In this document: positions 36,181 through 49,000 of the stretch, one piece after another | How positions within the stretch are numbered: position 1 is the stretch's first letter | How the letters are laid out: each line of letters begins with the position of its first letter | Source of the DNA: Vitis vinifera | Lineage: Eukaryota; Streptophyta; Magnoliopsida; Vitales; Vitaceae | Length of the DNA stretch: 64,000 bases | Assembly: GCF_030704535.1 (NCBI RefSeq) | Contig: NC_081811.1 | Span: forward strand, 3,302,501 to 3,366,500 | Direction: 5' to 3' | Translations under genes and position numbers: made by a program | The notes under the pieces: generated by a model | Database searches by the model: none | Seen by the model: the letters and a program-made list of their open reading frames with translations, nothing else | What the model was told of the DNA's origin: nothing

Positions 36181-37139
36181 TCAAACAATGAATAAAGAAA
36201 AGCAATTCAAAAGAGTTAACTACCATACAATTGTAAATAAATTTATTAATGTTAAATAGGTTTATAATAAAATTGAGTTAAATTGAAGAAAATATAAGAC
36301 CTTTAATATTCGAAGAGCAAACGTGACTTCAAGCCATTGTTAGACATGTAATTAGACCGTGAGATCGTGATATTGGTACTTGTTTGATACATTTTTAAGT
36401 GTATTTGATTGGACACCGTCTAAATTTAGAAACGGAAAATCATTTGAAAAAAGAAAGTTTGGAAATGTAACAAATATGAGATTTATATTTTAACTTTAAG
36501 CTACAATTATGAAATCTATCAAATTTTACTTCTATTGTTGTGTTTAGTTGTTTTGGAAACTACACGATAATTAATATAAATTTCCTTAACAACCCCTAAT
36601 GCTTACAAAATAGGATTTACTTAAAAAAATTATTTTTTACTTTTGTTATCTATAGATAGGAATATATATGGCACACCATATATAAGATCCTAATCCTTAA
36701 TCAAGATTTAAAAAATATAATGAGATGATCATAACATTTCAATATTGAAATAAAATGATGCTATTCTTTTTCTTGGCCACTACGACAACCATCTCTACTT
36801 AAAAATATTTGGTGTTTTTTATTTGGAAATAATCCAATAATAATAATAATAATAAAGAATTAATAGATTAAAAATGATAAAATAATCATCGTATTTATGA
36901 ATTTATCACATCCCATGTTTTTGTTTTAAGAGTAACTTACTTTTTATATAAATGTCTTTAACTATTTCAAATATTTATAATATGTTTTAAAATAACAAGT
37001 TATTTTTATAAGAAAGGAACGACGATATTTTTATCAAAATGAGGTAAAAAAATGATGAACAAATAGATTTAAAAAATTGGGCTTTCAATTACCATTTTCA
37101 TCAAATAACCGAATGATAAACTGGTCAAACTTTTGGGAA
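36181..37139. other. AT-rich spacer
   Basis: No gene seen. A short (TAA)n run is at about 36834-36855. The left limit of the segmental duplication is somewhere near 37.1 kb. Confidence 0.4.
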
Positions 37140-37410
37140 TAGAATCCTATTTAAGTATGCATTAATTTACCAATTATTGCACTTGAATAAAACAATCCAT
37201 AATGATTCCTTTTTTTAAAATTTAAAAACCCATGATCATGAAAACGAGAAAGATAAAACAAAAATATGTATTTCATGGTCCAAATGTTTGGTTGGTGAGA
37301 AACTAATTTGTACCTATGCATTATAATAAGTCATCATAAAATAATAATAATAGTAATGAAAAGAACATAAACATTAACTCCACATATTCCGCTTATATTA
37401 CACCACAAGT

Positions 37411-37432
37411 TATAATAATAATAATAGTAATA

Positions 37433-37468
<36 letters not shown>

Positions 37469-37489
37469 GATGATGATGATGATGATGAA
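37411..37489. repeat. Compound microsatellite (TAA)n-(TGA)n
   Basis: ATA/TAA units with a few TAG interruptions, then about seven GAT units. The matching place in the downstream copy (about 41260 on) has only a short ATAATAATAATG run, so the repeat expanded in this copy. Confidence 0.9.
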
Positions 37490-38429
37490 TTTGTAATGTA
37501 ATGATATTCAAACTCGTTATGTTTAACATTTGTGATGAGTAAAATGGGCCAGACCTTTGTCGCGGAGTCCAGCCCGCCCAATTGAAAATTGTGGACCGAG
37601 AAAATTAGGTATGGGCTACTGACACGTCACTCCAGACTTAGGACTTGGGACTAATAGATTGGATTTTGTCATGGATTACCCTTTTGGAATCCGTGTAATT
37701 TTATCATGTAGCTGTTAAGGTTTCGTAATAATAATAATCTAATTTTTATGTAGAGTTTAAATTTATGGAATAATAAATTATAATATTTGATTTATTGTAC
37801 AAGAAACAGAAAAATAGTGTGATATCTTATTTTTTTGCTAATTATAGAAAATTAATTAATACTTGATGAGATTAATTTTAGGAAATTAGATCCATTTTTT
37901 TTTATGTTATTTTTTCTCAAAATTTCTAACCTAATCTTATTTTTCTTTAGCTTTTTCTTATAGGCTAAATAGAAGGTAAAATTATTTATGAAAGAAAAAA
38001 ATTACCAGTAAAGGATAAAAACAAAATGTATCAATGGCGCTATTTTAATCGCTACATTAAAATTAAAATGAAAATCAATTAAAATTTATTTATTTTTAAA
38101 TTATTTATTTTTTATATAAAAAAATTAAAACAAATTAAATGAGTTTGAAACAACATAAAAATATATTTTTTTACTTATTTGTCATAAATTCGAAGAAGTA
38201 TAAAAAAATAATTTATTAACTTTAAGTAATTTTTTTTCTTTTAATTTTTTTTTATTTTACATATTTTTTTAAAAATTTGAAAAAAAAAAAGGAAATTTGA
38301 TTTTTTTTATATTTTATTTTATTATTAAAAATAAAATAAAATAAAGATAAGTTAAAAACTTATATTCTCGATTAATTAATATTTATATAAAAAGTTAAAA
38401 TAATTTAAAGAAGCTTGATGGGTTTTTTC

Positions 38430-40245
38430 TTTCGGAACTCTGGGGTCCTCGTGGACCGAGACGATCCTTGCTGTGTTGCCGGTGGAAGCACTATGTCTGC
38501 AGGCGAAGGAATCGGGTCCGTAAGAACTGGACCAGGCGCCGCAATCATCTGATCCGCCCCGAGCCCATACTCCCAAGGCGCCCGATGCACGGGATCGATA
38601 TGAATCATATGATTATTGCGAAGGAGACGTCCGCCGTTGGCGTGGCGGAAGGCGAGGCCTTGGCGCCGGCTGCCGTAATATTAATTGCAACATAAAAACC
38701 CATCTTCGAGTGTTGAGGGTGACAGTACAGGCGCATCCACGGTGAGCTCCCAAGCTTTCCCAAAGCAGGAAACTACAATGGCATGCTGACTCTCATACAC
38801 CTTTTTTCCCTCGAAGCCTCTTGTTCCATTGCCCCCATGTCGACATCCCTTTGATTTTTCTGCCGTATAAATAATTGTAAGACCGGCAGCCGATAGAGTC
38901 AAATTCGTGGGTCCGCCGCCTTCTGAAATTTCTCCCATGCAGCCGCTCAGGTATTTAATTTACACTCATTAAAGTACTCGAAACATTATCTTACTCTGCC
39001 GTATGGACTGGTTATATTCTAATCTCATTGTTTAGGTTACGTTAGATGACCGTGAAAGAAAATAAGAAAACAGAGACGAACTCTTCAATTATTTTAATTA
39101 ATCTATATAAAAAGTTAAATAATTTAAAAGTTATGTAAACTTCTAATTATTAATTAATTTCTTTAAATTTTCATAATATAATCAAATATAAAAAAAGTAT
39201 TTTTTTTTGACATTTTTTCTTTTATTAATATCTTTTGAAAATCAAGTATAATCTAAATTTTGGTCACAATGAAAATTAGGAGGAGAATGTGAAAAGGAAT
39301 TGGATTATGTTGGGTCTTGTGTGGGGATTTGATGACCAGCTATTTAGACTATGCTTGTTTTTCAAAAAATGTTAAAGAAATAAATAAAAAATATTGAAAA
39401 AAATAATTTTCTTATAGTTGATTTCATTAAAAAAATAAATAAATACATTTAAAATAAATTAAAAATTTATACATATTAAAATTTCAGTACAAAAATAATG
39501 AATAGAAATCAGTCAAAGACAATACATATGATGATTAAAAGTAATGAGAAAATAAATAATTTAGATGTTTATTTTAAAATTAATTATTATGATTCATCTA
39601 ATTATTATTAGTTTGAATTAGAATATAATATAGAGTTTAAATTAGAGTAGGAGATAAAATTTGAATTGTATTTGTATATAAATATTTTGTTGATGAAAAT
39701 GATATATCATATTTTTCTTTTTATGAAAGTAGTCCTTATATTATTAAAAAATAGCGATAAAAAAAATATATGAAAGCATGTTTTTCCCCAAACCATCGGA
39801 TATTTCGATTGTATCGGTAATTACTTCCCGCAACATTTACATATTTTTTTTCTTTTTATTATTAATTACAGGGGACCAACTTCTGGTTATGGAGGGCAGG
39901 TGTTTCTAGTTTTTGGAGAAGACGGTCCTTCAAAACGGGGATTAGATTTGATAGACCAATGGCAGAAGGGAATGACCTTGGAGGTCTTTGCGAAGATGGC
40001 CATGGCTTCTTTTGTTCTGGTGATTCCCTACACACCTTTACCCTTTCCCTGTGCAGGTTGTGCTTTGGAATACTCTTGCAAATATTAATTAATTCTGTTT
40101 TCTTGTGTGACTTGGTGGCTGACCGTTTGACCTGCAGCTCATCTACTTTCCTTGGATGGTTCCAGCCGTGGTGATATTGACAAGCTTGCCCTGGATCCAG
40201 CTCCCACCTTCAAACCAATGCTTTATTTTTTCTAGGGGCCACCTG
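38430..40245 (+). pseudogene. Truncated pseudogene copy of the FHA AAA-ATPase
   Basis: The exon 2-like part (38440-38680) runs straight into an exon 9-like part (38690-38760): everything between them in the parent, about 4.06 kb including exons 3-8 and the FHA domain, is gone. The exon 10-like (38870-38951), exon 11-like (39869-40013) and exon 12-like (about 40138-40200) parts follow with introns kept between them, so this is a DNA-level duplicate and not a retrocopy. Exon 1 with the start codon is absent, the exon 2 part has indels relative to the parent and the exon 9 end is shortened. The intron 10 equivalent is only 0.92 kb. Short reading frames remain but I see no plausible product. Confidence 0.85.
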
Positions 40246-40628
40246 CCCTGCTTTTACTAAAAGGCAACCATTAAAATATCCAGATATTTTTAGATATTTT
40301 ATCAATATTTTACTAATTTATTGATTTTGTTATTATTAAATAAATAAATTATAATTATTTTATTTTTATATTTGGTTTAATTTATTACAAAAAAATATAC
40401 AAATATCATTTTTTAATATAATCTATATATTTATTAAATATAATAAATATAAATATTAAAAAATTATACCTATATTATTATTTATTTGATACCATTAAAT
40501 ATATTTAAATTAAAATGAATCATAATTTTAAAATTAAACATATTATCATAATAATATTATAAAATAATCTATAACACAACTTGATAATAAATGTATATTT
40601 ATAAAATTTATATTTTTTATCAAATATG

Positions 40629-40668
<40 letters not shown>

Positions 40669-43015
40669 TAACTTTAAAGCATTTATTTTAACTTTTTATT
40701 TGACTTTTTTTAAATATTTATATTTATTATAAATAAAATATAGTTTTTAAAAATAGATTTAAGAAAATATCATGTCTTAATATTTAAAAAATAATTTTAA
40801 AAATTAGTGGAAAACTCTTCCCATACCGTCAAAATCACTCACAATCAAACCTCTAATGTTTCCACATTCACATAAAAGATTTCCAAAATTTTCCACAACT
40901 TTCCAAGAGGCGGCACTTAAAAAAGAGCAGTTGTTATCATTCCTCTTTGTAAAATGGGGTCAAACCTTCGGGGATGAAGCCATATTTACGTCCACATCAA
41001 TCTTCCAATTATTGCACCTAATCAAACCCACCCATCATTAATGTGCTTGATTCCTACTTTTCAAGGCTCCAAAAGCTCTGCTTATAGAAAATTATTAAAG
41101 AGAAAAAGCATATAAGCACAGAAAAAAAAAAAAACCCACTACCTAGTCCAGATGTTTGGTTGGTGAGAAACTACTTTGGTATGCGTTTTATGATAAGCCA
41201 CCATAAAGTAATAATACGACCATAGTGTTGAAAATAAAGTGACGTTGTACATCATATTTCAATACTAATAATAATGATAGTGGTTGATTTTTGTATCGAA
41301 TTTGTTTCTTAAATTCGAAAATACAATGTGGGGATGTTGTTAATGATTTTTTTTCATTGGTCCACGTTTCTTGATTGGTCGGGTCAACGAATTCTTGTGG
41401 TGGGTTGGGCAAAACGAGCCGGACCTTTGTGGGGAGATCCAAGCCCGGCTAGTTAAAAATAGTGGGCCTGGGAAATTAGGTTGGACCCGATACTATGGCT
41501 CCGGGATGGTCTACCCACCAAGTTGAGACTTGAAACCGTGACCTCTCTAGTGGATTGGCTTGGATTGTACTATGGGTTATCTTTTTGGAATTGTTGTGAT
41601 TTTATTACTAGGTTTTTTTTTTTTTTCACTAACTAAATAATAATAATATATTAAAATATAGTCAAAGTAGTACCTACTTGAAATTTATATTTTATAAATT
41701 TGAATTTTTTTTATTAAAAAAATCGAAATATTTTATATTTGTTTTTTTTGTGCAATTAAATTTGGTGCATCTGACCATTTTCTTTACAATACCCACAATA
41801 TTCATTTGTATTAATCAAATATCAATTATATCTTCTTAATAACCATGTAACGTTTATACGTTTAATAAATCTAAACATTTGAATTTAAATACAAAAAGTT
41901 ATGTCATACCCTAGAAAATTTCATTAAAAGCTAAGATTTGAAAGGTGTTGCTTATTTGCCATTAAACTTCCCTTTAATTTCTTTCCCATTTTATAATCAA
42001 TTTAAAACCCTTTACCTATTTATTTGTTTATATAATAAAACTTTTATATCAATGAAAACTTATTAAGACGGAAAAGTTGGCAACCATAAATTTATTTTAA
42101 TATATTATCTTCTACATTTTGATGATATTTTCATAATTATCTTTTATGTTATAATAATATCAGGTTTCGTCACTAAAACTTGAATCTTCGACAAATTTGA
42201 AGCCTCTATGTCAAACATTGCCAAATTTGAAAGCTTACTTACCATCCAATAATGGAAAATGCCCAACTTACTTACATTACATGATTTAATAACGGTAAAA
42301 ACAACATTGCTCGATTGTTTTAATTACCGCATAAATCCATTTATATCAATTGAATTAATCATTCAAAACATGTTTACTATATAAAATCGATAACGCTTAC
42401 AAGGTTTTTTGATCAATAAACAATTAGGTTAAAAACTGCTTACAATTTTGAGTATCGAATAAAATATAAATTTTTCCTAACCATCAAAATGTTTTGCCAC
42501 GGAGTCACAACTAGGCCTAATTCCAAATGGATGCAATGAGAAAAAAAACCTTGTAATTTCATAAAACCTCTAACTAAACAAAATGTCACATAGATATAAA
42601 ATAAACTCACGAGTGACTGTAGATCAATGAGAAGTTGGACTAATTCCAAATTCGCAACAAGAACACTACCCACATGGGTTTGACTGCCATTAAGAAAAGC
42701 TGAATCACACATGGATTATATACATGTGTGGAGGGGGGTGGGGGATAGGGGAATAGAGGTAGTGAGGTCCAAACAATATTTGCATGTAATAATAATCGAA
42801 GAATCTCATTACTTTCCCCATAACATTCACCAAAAAACCAACCCATATTGGCTTCTTTTGCTCTGCCCGTATTGAATATAAAAAGAAGTCCACAGAAGAG
42901 AAAGAGGCTTTGATAAACTGATCCCCAACAATCATTCACACCCTCTCTCTATCTATCTCTCTCTCTCTCTCAATATCTGGATCACAGAAGAAGAAGAGGG
43001 AAAGAGGCAGGCAGT
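40246..43015 (+). promoter_or_regulatory. Spacer and upstream region of the AAA-ATPase gene
   Basis: 40.25-40.85 kb is AT-rich and has a (TA)n run at 40635-40663. From about 41.0 kb the sequence pairs with the upstream half of the duplicated block. A CT-rich run at 42942-42970 lies just before the ATG and is probably 5' UTR. I could not fix a TATA box with confidence. Confidence 0.5.
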
Positions 43016-46000
43016 ATGGTTGAAACGAGGCGGAGTTCTTCTTCTTCTAAGAGGCGCCATTCTCCATCTGGGTCGTCTCCTTTACCCAGCGGCAAACGAT
43101 CCAAGGTCCTATTTTTTTTCCCTTCTTTTATTTTATTTTATTTTTTATTTTTGGGTTTTTGTCGATTTTAAAGATTTGGGTTAGAGGTGGGGTTTGATTG
43201 AAAGGCTTTATTTCTTTCTCTGATTCCTTCGCGAGTGCGTGGAATTTTGATGGTTCTTCTTTTTCTTCACCGGTTTCGGAATTTTGGGATTTGTTGAAAC
43301 GGCAGTCGCAGGAGACGGCATCGTCGTCGAGTGAGGTCCCCGGTCCTTTGCCGGAGGAAGCCCTATGTCAGGCGAAGGAATCGGGTTCTGAACATATTGA
43401 CCAGGCGCCGCAACCATCTGATCCGCCTCGTACCGATACTTCCAAGGCTTCCGATGCATGCGATGTGATTGCGAAGGAGAAGTCTACCGAAGCTGTGGCG
43501 GAAGGCGAAGCCTTGGTGGCGGCGTCGCCGTTGCCTTTAGGTGCGATCTTGGTGTTTCTACGCGTGCTATTCCTCTCTGCGTCCGCTTGGTTTTAATTTG
43601 ATATTTTATTTGATGGGTTCAGTTGATTCTGCCGTTGGTGGCGAGAAATCGAAGTCTGTTGCCGTGGTGTCGAATCGGGGGAGGAAGCGATCGGTGAAAT
43701 CCAATGCTACTGTTGCTTGGGGAAAGCTGCTTTCACAGTGTTCTCAGGTGGGCTTTTCTATGAACTTCACATATTCCATTTATTTGGAGTGGGGAAGTCT
43801 TTCTGTTTCATGCCTGTTTTTTTTTTTTTTTTTTTGGTTTTTCTAAAAATATGATGGATGCAACTGTTGGGTTTAATCCTACCCACAGCTGGATTTCTCA
43901 TTTCCTGGATATCCAAACAACATGGATATAGTCTCTGAATTGTCATTCTTTTGGTTTTCTGGCCATCAACTGGTTTGTCAGGGTTTTCTTTTTTCCTTTT
44001 GATAGGCAAAATGGGTAAAGATAGTGCATAGTTAGGGTTTCATATTCAATCTTAGGGGTTTGGTTAAATGATTTTGGGTATTTATCCCCTACCAAGTTTG
44101 AAACCACTGGGTTGAAATGTATACACATTAGAAAGACAGTGGATAGAACATTCATTGCAAACACAAAAAAAAGGTCAAGAAAAAAATATGGTTTGGCGCA
44201 TCTTTCTGTGTTCTCTTTGATTAAAATGGCGTGTTTGAAATGATTTCTTTTCTCTAACTTGTTTTTTCTTGAATTTTTTAGGCCTTGTAAATCTGTTAAT
44301 GCTATTAGTCGGTCAACTTAATTTTCTTTTAAATCTTGAAATGATGTACCTTACATATTAATATATTATCATTTACATGTTAAGATATGACCCTTATTAC
44401 TAAGAAATGCTAAATCTTGTCTATTAGAAAAGTAATCTTGGTCCCATACTTGAAATCCGTGAGGGATTGCTCAATTTGGACCAGCTACGAGATGCCTAAT
44501 GGCTCAACCTTGAAAAAAGGTCCAAGGGCCTATATGCATCCTGGTATTGCTTCATCATGATGATATCAAATGAATCCAAGATTGATATAATAGTTTAGAT
44601 GAATGGCCTCAATGGGTTTCATTTCGTGTAACTTGGACACCAACATACAACATGCATATGACATGCACGTGCCTAGGACACTGCAGTAAATTAACACATG
44701 GCAACTCATCTATAAGAAGAAACAATGTATACATGCCTATTCTAGGAGTATCCTCCTTTTTGATGAAGGATGCGGAGAAGTATTAGTAGGGGCAGAACAT
44801 GCCTGAGCTATGTTTTTCTCTGTGTTGTTCATAAGGCTTGTTGTTTCATCAATGGTCCCTATGATACCTTCAAGTTTGATTATAAATCTTGACAAGATGA
44901 ATTCTAAAGCTCCTCCATCCATTTAGTTGGTTATCTTTCAAATCATATTCCCTTAATTTGCCTTTGTAGGTGGAAGACCAATCCTTGAATCTTTTCTCAG
45001 CATAAATATGTTGAGGGCATGGTGAGGATATAAATCAAGGAGTGTCCAGACATGAGCCTAAGGAGTGGTTTCAACATGACTGCTATATAGGCTTTTCAAG
45101 AAAGTCTTTTTGTTTTGTTTTTTTATTTTTTGGTGTGTGTTTGGGTGGGGGGGCCTGGAGTTGGGCACAGGCTGCTGCTGGTGGCAGTGGTTTGGTGGAG
45201 TTATGTGTTGGGTGGTTGTGTTGGTGTGTGGTAATATCTGCAGGTGAAAAAGGCCGTATGGTTTTTTTCCCCCACTTGTATTGGATTCATATTTTACTAT
45301 TGCCATGAAATTTAACTGCTGATTGTTTCTAATTTTTAAGTGTTATTTTTACTCCAGTATCCCCATCAGCCCCTGTGTGGTCCTCTTTTCACTATTGGCC
45401 AAAGCCGGGCTAGCAACTTGTCACTGAGAGATCCATCCATTAGTAATACCTTGTGTAGACTGAGGCATATAGAGGTATGAATTTTTGTAGTATGCATTCA
45501 CAATGTATAATACATAAATGTTTAGCTTAAAAAACACAGTGCAAGGCAAAAACATTCCTATCATTCCTATCATTATTGGTTCTATTCATACTAACAGTCC
45601 TCTATTACTGTGCATAGCGGGGTGGTGCATCTGTTGTTTTACTGGAGATCACAGGAGGGAAAGGTGTTGTCCAAGTAAATGGAAAGATTCACCAGAAGAG
45701 TTCCACTTTAATCATAAGTGGTGGTGATGAATTGGTTTTTAGTGCATCTGGTCAACCTGCTTATGTATCCTTGTCCAATATTTTCATGGCAGCTTATGAA
45801 CGATTTACCTATTTTTCCCTCTTTTTTATGTTGTTGTTTTTGCTAATGTGCTGTGAACGTGGTTTTGCTTTCTCCAAGTTTGATATGGATATAATCCTCT
45901 TGACTTATTAATGTTCACCGAGTTCCTTGACACATTATCAGATCTTCCAGCAGTTCACTAGTGATAACTTAGCTGCCCCGGTCATTCCTTCTTCAGTAAG

Positions 46001-49000
46001 CATTTTAGAAGCTCAGAGTGCTCCCGTAAAAGGAATACATGTTGAGGCACGATCTGGAGACCCCTCTGCTGTTGCTGGAGCATCAATATTAGCTTCTTTG
46101 TCAAATCTACGAAAAGATCTGTCCCTTCTTCCACCTCCTAAAAGTGGTGAGGATGTGCAACAAGGCACTGAAATGACCACGCCACCTTGTGGAGCTTCTG
46201 ATAGTTGTATACCAGATGCTGACATGAAGGATGCTGAGAATAATGATGTGGCTGGGGTTTCTTCGAGAGAAAAAACTGATGTTCCATCCTCTGAAGCTGC
46301 CAACGAAAATCTTAATCTTCAGAGTATCGGACTGGATGCTTGTACGGATACAGAAATTGGAAAAGTCCCTGGGGCAACTTATGAATTAAGGCCGCTCCTG
46401 CGGATGCTTGCTGGATCATCTTCTTCCGATTTTGATTTAAGTGGCAGCATTTCAAAGATTCTTGAAGAGCAAAGGGAAATTAGAGAAATCCTCAAGGATT
46501 TGGAACCTCCAATGGCTTTGACATCAACAAGACGCCAAGCATTTAAAGATAGTTTACAAGAAGGAATTCTCAGTTCTGATGACATTGAAGTTTCATTTGA
46601 AAGTTTCCCATATTACCTGAGGTGCACAGCTTTGCTTTAGTAGTTTCTTAGGCTGTAGTTGCGCTTGAAACTTCTAGTTGTTTTCCTCATGCTTGGGTCA
46701 AAAGAAAATATCTTTGCATTATGACATGATAGTTATGTCTGAGACAAATGAAATTATCAGGCGTTGATTCAATGTTTTATTGCATCATTTATTTATCTTT
46801 ATTGACAGGCATTTTGATTGTCTGGATTGGTTGACGAAGCAGAGTCATGGTTAATGACAATGGATTATGAGTTGCCTGTATAGAAACTTTTGTTGGATGC
46901 TAAAGAGCTAATATAACCAACAGTAGATAAACCTGTGTGTGTGTATGTATACACATTAAATCATTTAGATAAATGTTTTTTGCCTGTAGTGCTGCATATT
47001 TAAGTAATGAATCTTGGTGGTTAATGCTAAATGTGACATTGTGTATTGCTACAGTGATACAACAAAGAACGTTTTGATTACTTCCACATACATACATTTG
47101 ATGCATATTAAATTTGCAAAGTATACCATGGACCTCTCTTCCGTTTGTCCGCGAATTTTACTATCTGGTCCTGCAGGTACCACCACCTTTTTTTTCATGC
47201 TGCCTGTGCTTTATTTTTTAATCATTTCTTTGATTCTATATCTAACACTCCAATGAGTTCTTTATAGGTTCTGAAATATACCAGGAAACTTTGACAAAGG
47301 CACTTGCTAAACATTTTACTGCCAGACTGCTTATTGTTGATTCTCTTCTATTGCCTGGTGTAAGCTTTCTTGATATTTTGCGCACTTCCTTGCGTGGTTG
47401 TACTTCATATACTCGTACTATTTCTAGTTTTGACCATAGAAGTAATTGCTTGTGAGGAAATTTCATCTTTGTCTGCCACTTGCTAATAATTTCAGGGATC
47501 AACCCCAAAGGATCCTGATCCTGTGAAAGAAAATACGAGGGGTGAAAGAGCATCAATTTTTGCAAAACGAGCTGCACAGGCAGCTGTATTACAGCATAAA
47601 AAGCCAGCTTCGAGTGTTGAGGCCGATATTACAGGTGCATCCACAGTAAGCTCTCGAGCTCTGCCGAAGCAGGAGACATCAACTGCTACATCTAAAAACT
47701 ACATATTCAAAGCAGGCATGTTGTCTCTTTCCCAAAATAAGTCAATATTTTGATCCATTACCCTTAAGTTGACATCCCTTTAATTCCTTTATCCTATGAA
47801 TGATTGTAAAATAAGCAGGTGACAGAGTAAAATTTGTGGGTCCGCCACCTTCTGGATTTTCTCCTATGCCGCCTTTGAGGTATTTTACACTGATTAAAGT
47901 ACTTTGAGAGGAAATGACATCTTACTCTTGAACCTCCTATGAAGTGTGTATTGGAATGAATATTGGATGCATTCTTCCCACCTAGATTCTATAATTATAT
48001 GAGACCAAGCTAGACGTATTTTCAAATAATCTGTATTTGCCAATAAAAATAATCATTATATGACTAAATTTTCTTTCCCTTTTCTCCTTCACTTTCCTCT
48101 CTGCACTTAGTTGAAGATCGGGATTCGGGGAAGAGATAAGCTCATAGGATGTGTAAGAGACCATAGTTGTTAAGGGCATTCTTTAGGTGCGCCTAGGCTC
48201 GTTAGGCCCTCAATTGGTTAGGGTGAATGCTAGGATGTGTGGAAGAGGCGCACAATCCTAAGTTTGATTCTTACCGTTGGTTAAATGTCTTGGATTACCT
48301 GTTGTTGGTTGTGGTGGGCGTGGTTACTCACTCCAAGGTTTGGATCCTTATGGAGAGTTTGAAGGGTTCAGCTATGAAGGTTCCTTGGTTATAAGAGTAA
48401 AAAAAGGTTTCGTAGACCAAGAAGTGTTGTTGTTGGAAAGATAGATCTTGTCTATTTTCTTTCTTTTTCCTTTTTTAACACTTTAATTCCTGCAATTTCT
48501 AAATTCTAACTTTATATCGAAATTTTATATTGTGTAAGTTTTTTGTTAAATGTTCCTTTTAAATGCTTGGAATCTTGAATTTTTGTTGCTTAGACTGAAT
48601 TTTAGATTATATTTTATAAAATTGACATGCACATCTAGTCACATCTCACTTTACTTAGGCGTGCACCTAAGCCTTATGAGACTTTCTCCCCTTGGGCAAG
48701 AGGGGGTAGTGGCTTGTGCGTTTCAAAATTTACTAAGAAAGATATATTAAGGGTTGGGAGCCCTTTTTTGACCTCTTCCTCATCTGAACTAGCATCATGC
48801 TTGAATGAAGAGGGGACAAAACTATTGGGGATACTGAAAGTAGTTCTTGTTCATATAGGGGTTCTAAGTGACTTATGCATTACCCTTCATGTGCTAAATT
48901 ATGTTAGATGTTTGTTCTCTTGGCCAAACTTATTATAGTGTGGCATTGCCAAATCAACTAGAAGAAAACTAAAGTTGAAGCAATCAAAAGTTGCATTTTG

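Larger units (their letters stand above)
37140..40245 (+). repeat. Diverged partial tandem copy of the AAA-ATPase locus and its upstream DNA
   Basis: In order and in the same orientation, pieces of this block match the ATPase locus downstream: 37261-37300 with about 41150-41190 (GTTTGGTTGGTGAGAAACTA); 37530-37730 with 41395-41605; 38440-38680 with 43320-43535; 38690-38760 with 47590-47690; 38850-38990 with 47780-47920; 39868-40010 with 61450-61600; and 40020-40245 with 61610-61815. This is a direct tandem segmental duplication, with later insertions and deletions on both sides. Confidence 0.85.

Noticed and set aside
37411..37489. Short regular repeats as a possible CRISPR array
   Set aside because: It is a trinucleotide microsatellite in a plant genome; there are no spacers and no cas genes.
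38681..38938. 85-aa minus-strand frame in the duplicated block
   Set aside because: It is the reverse complement of ATPase pseudo-exons 9-10 and has no meaning of its own.
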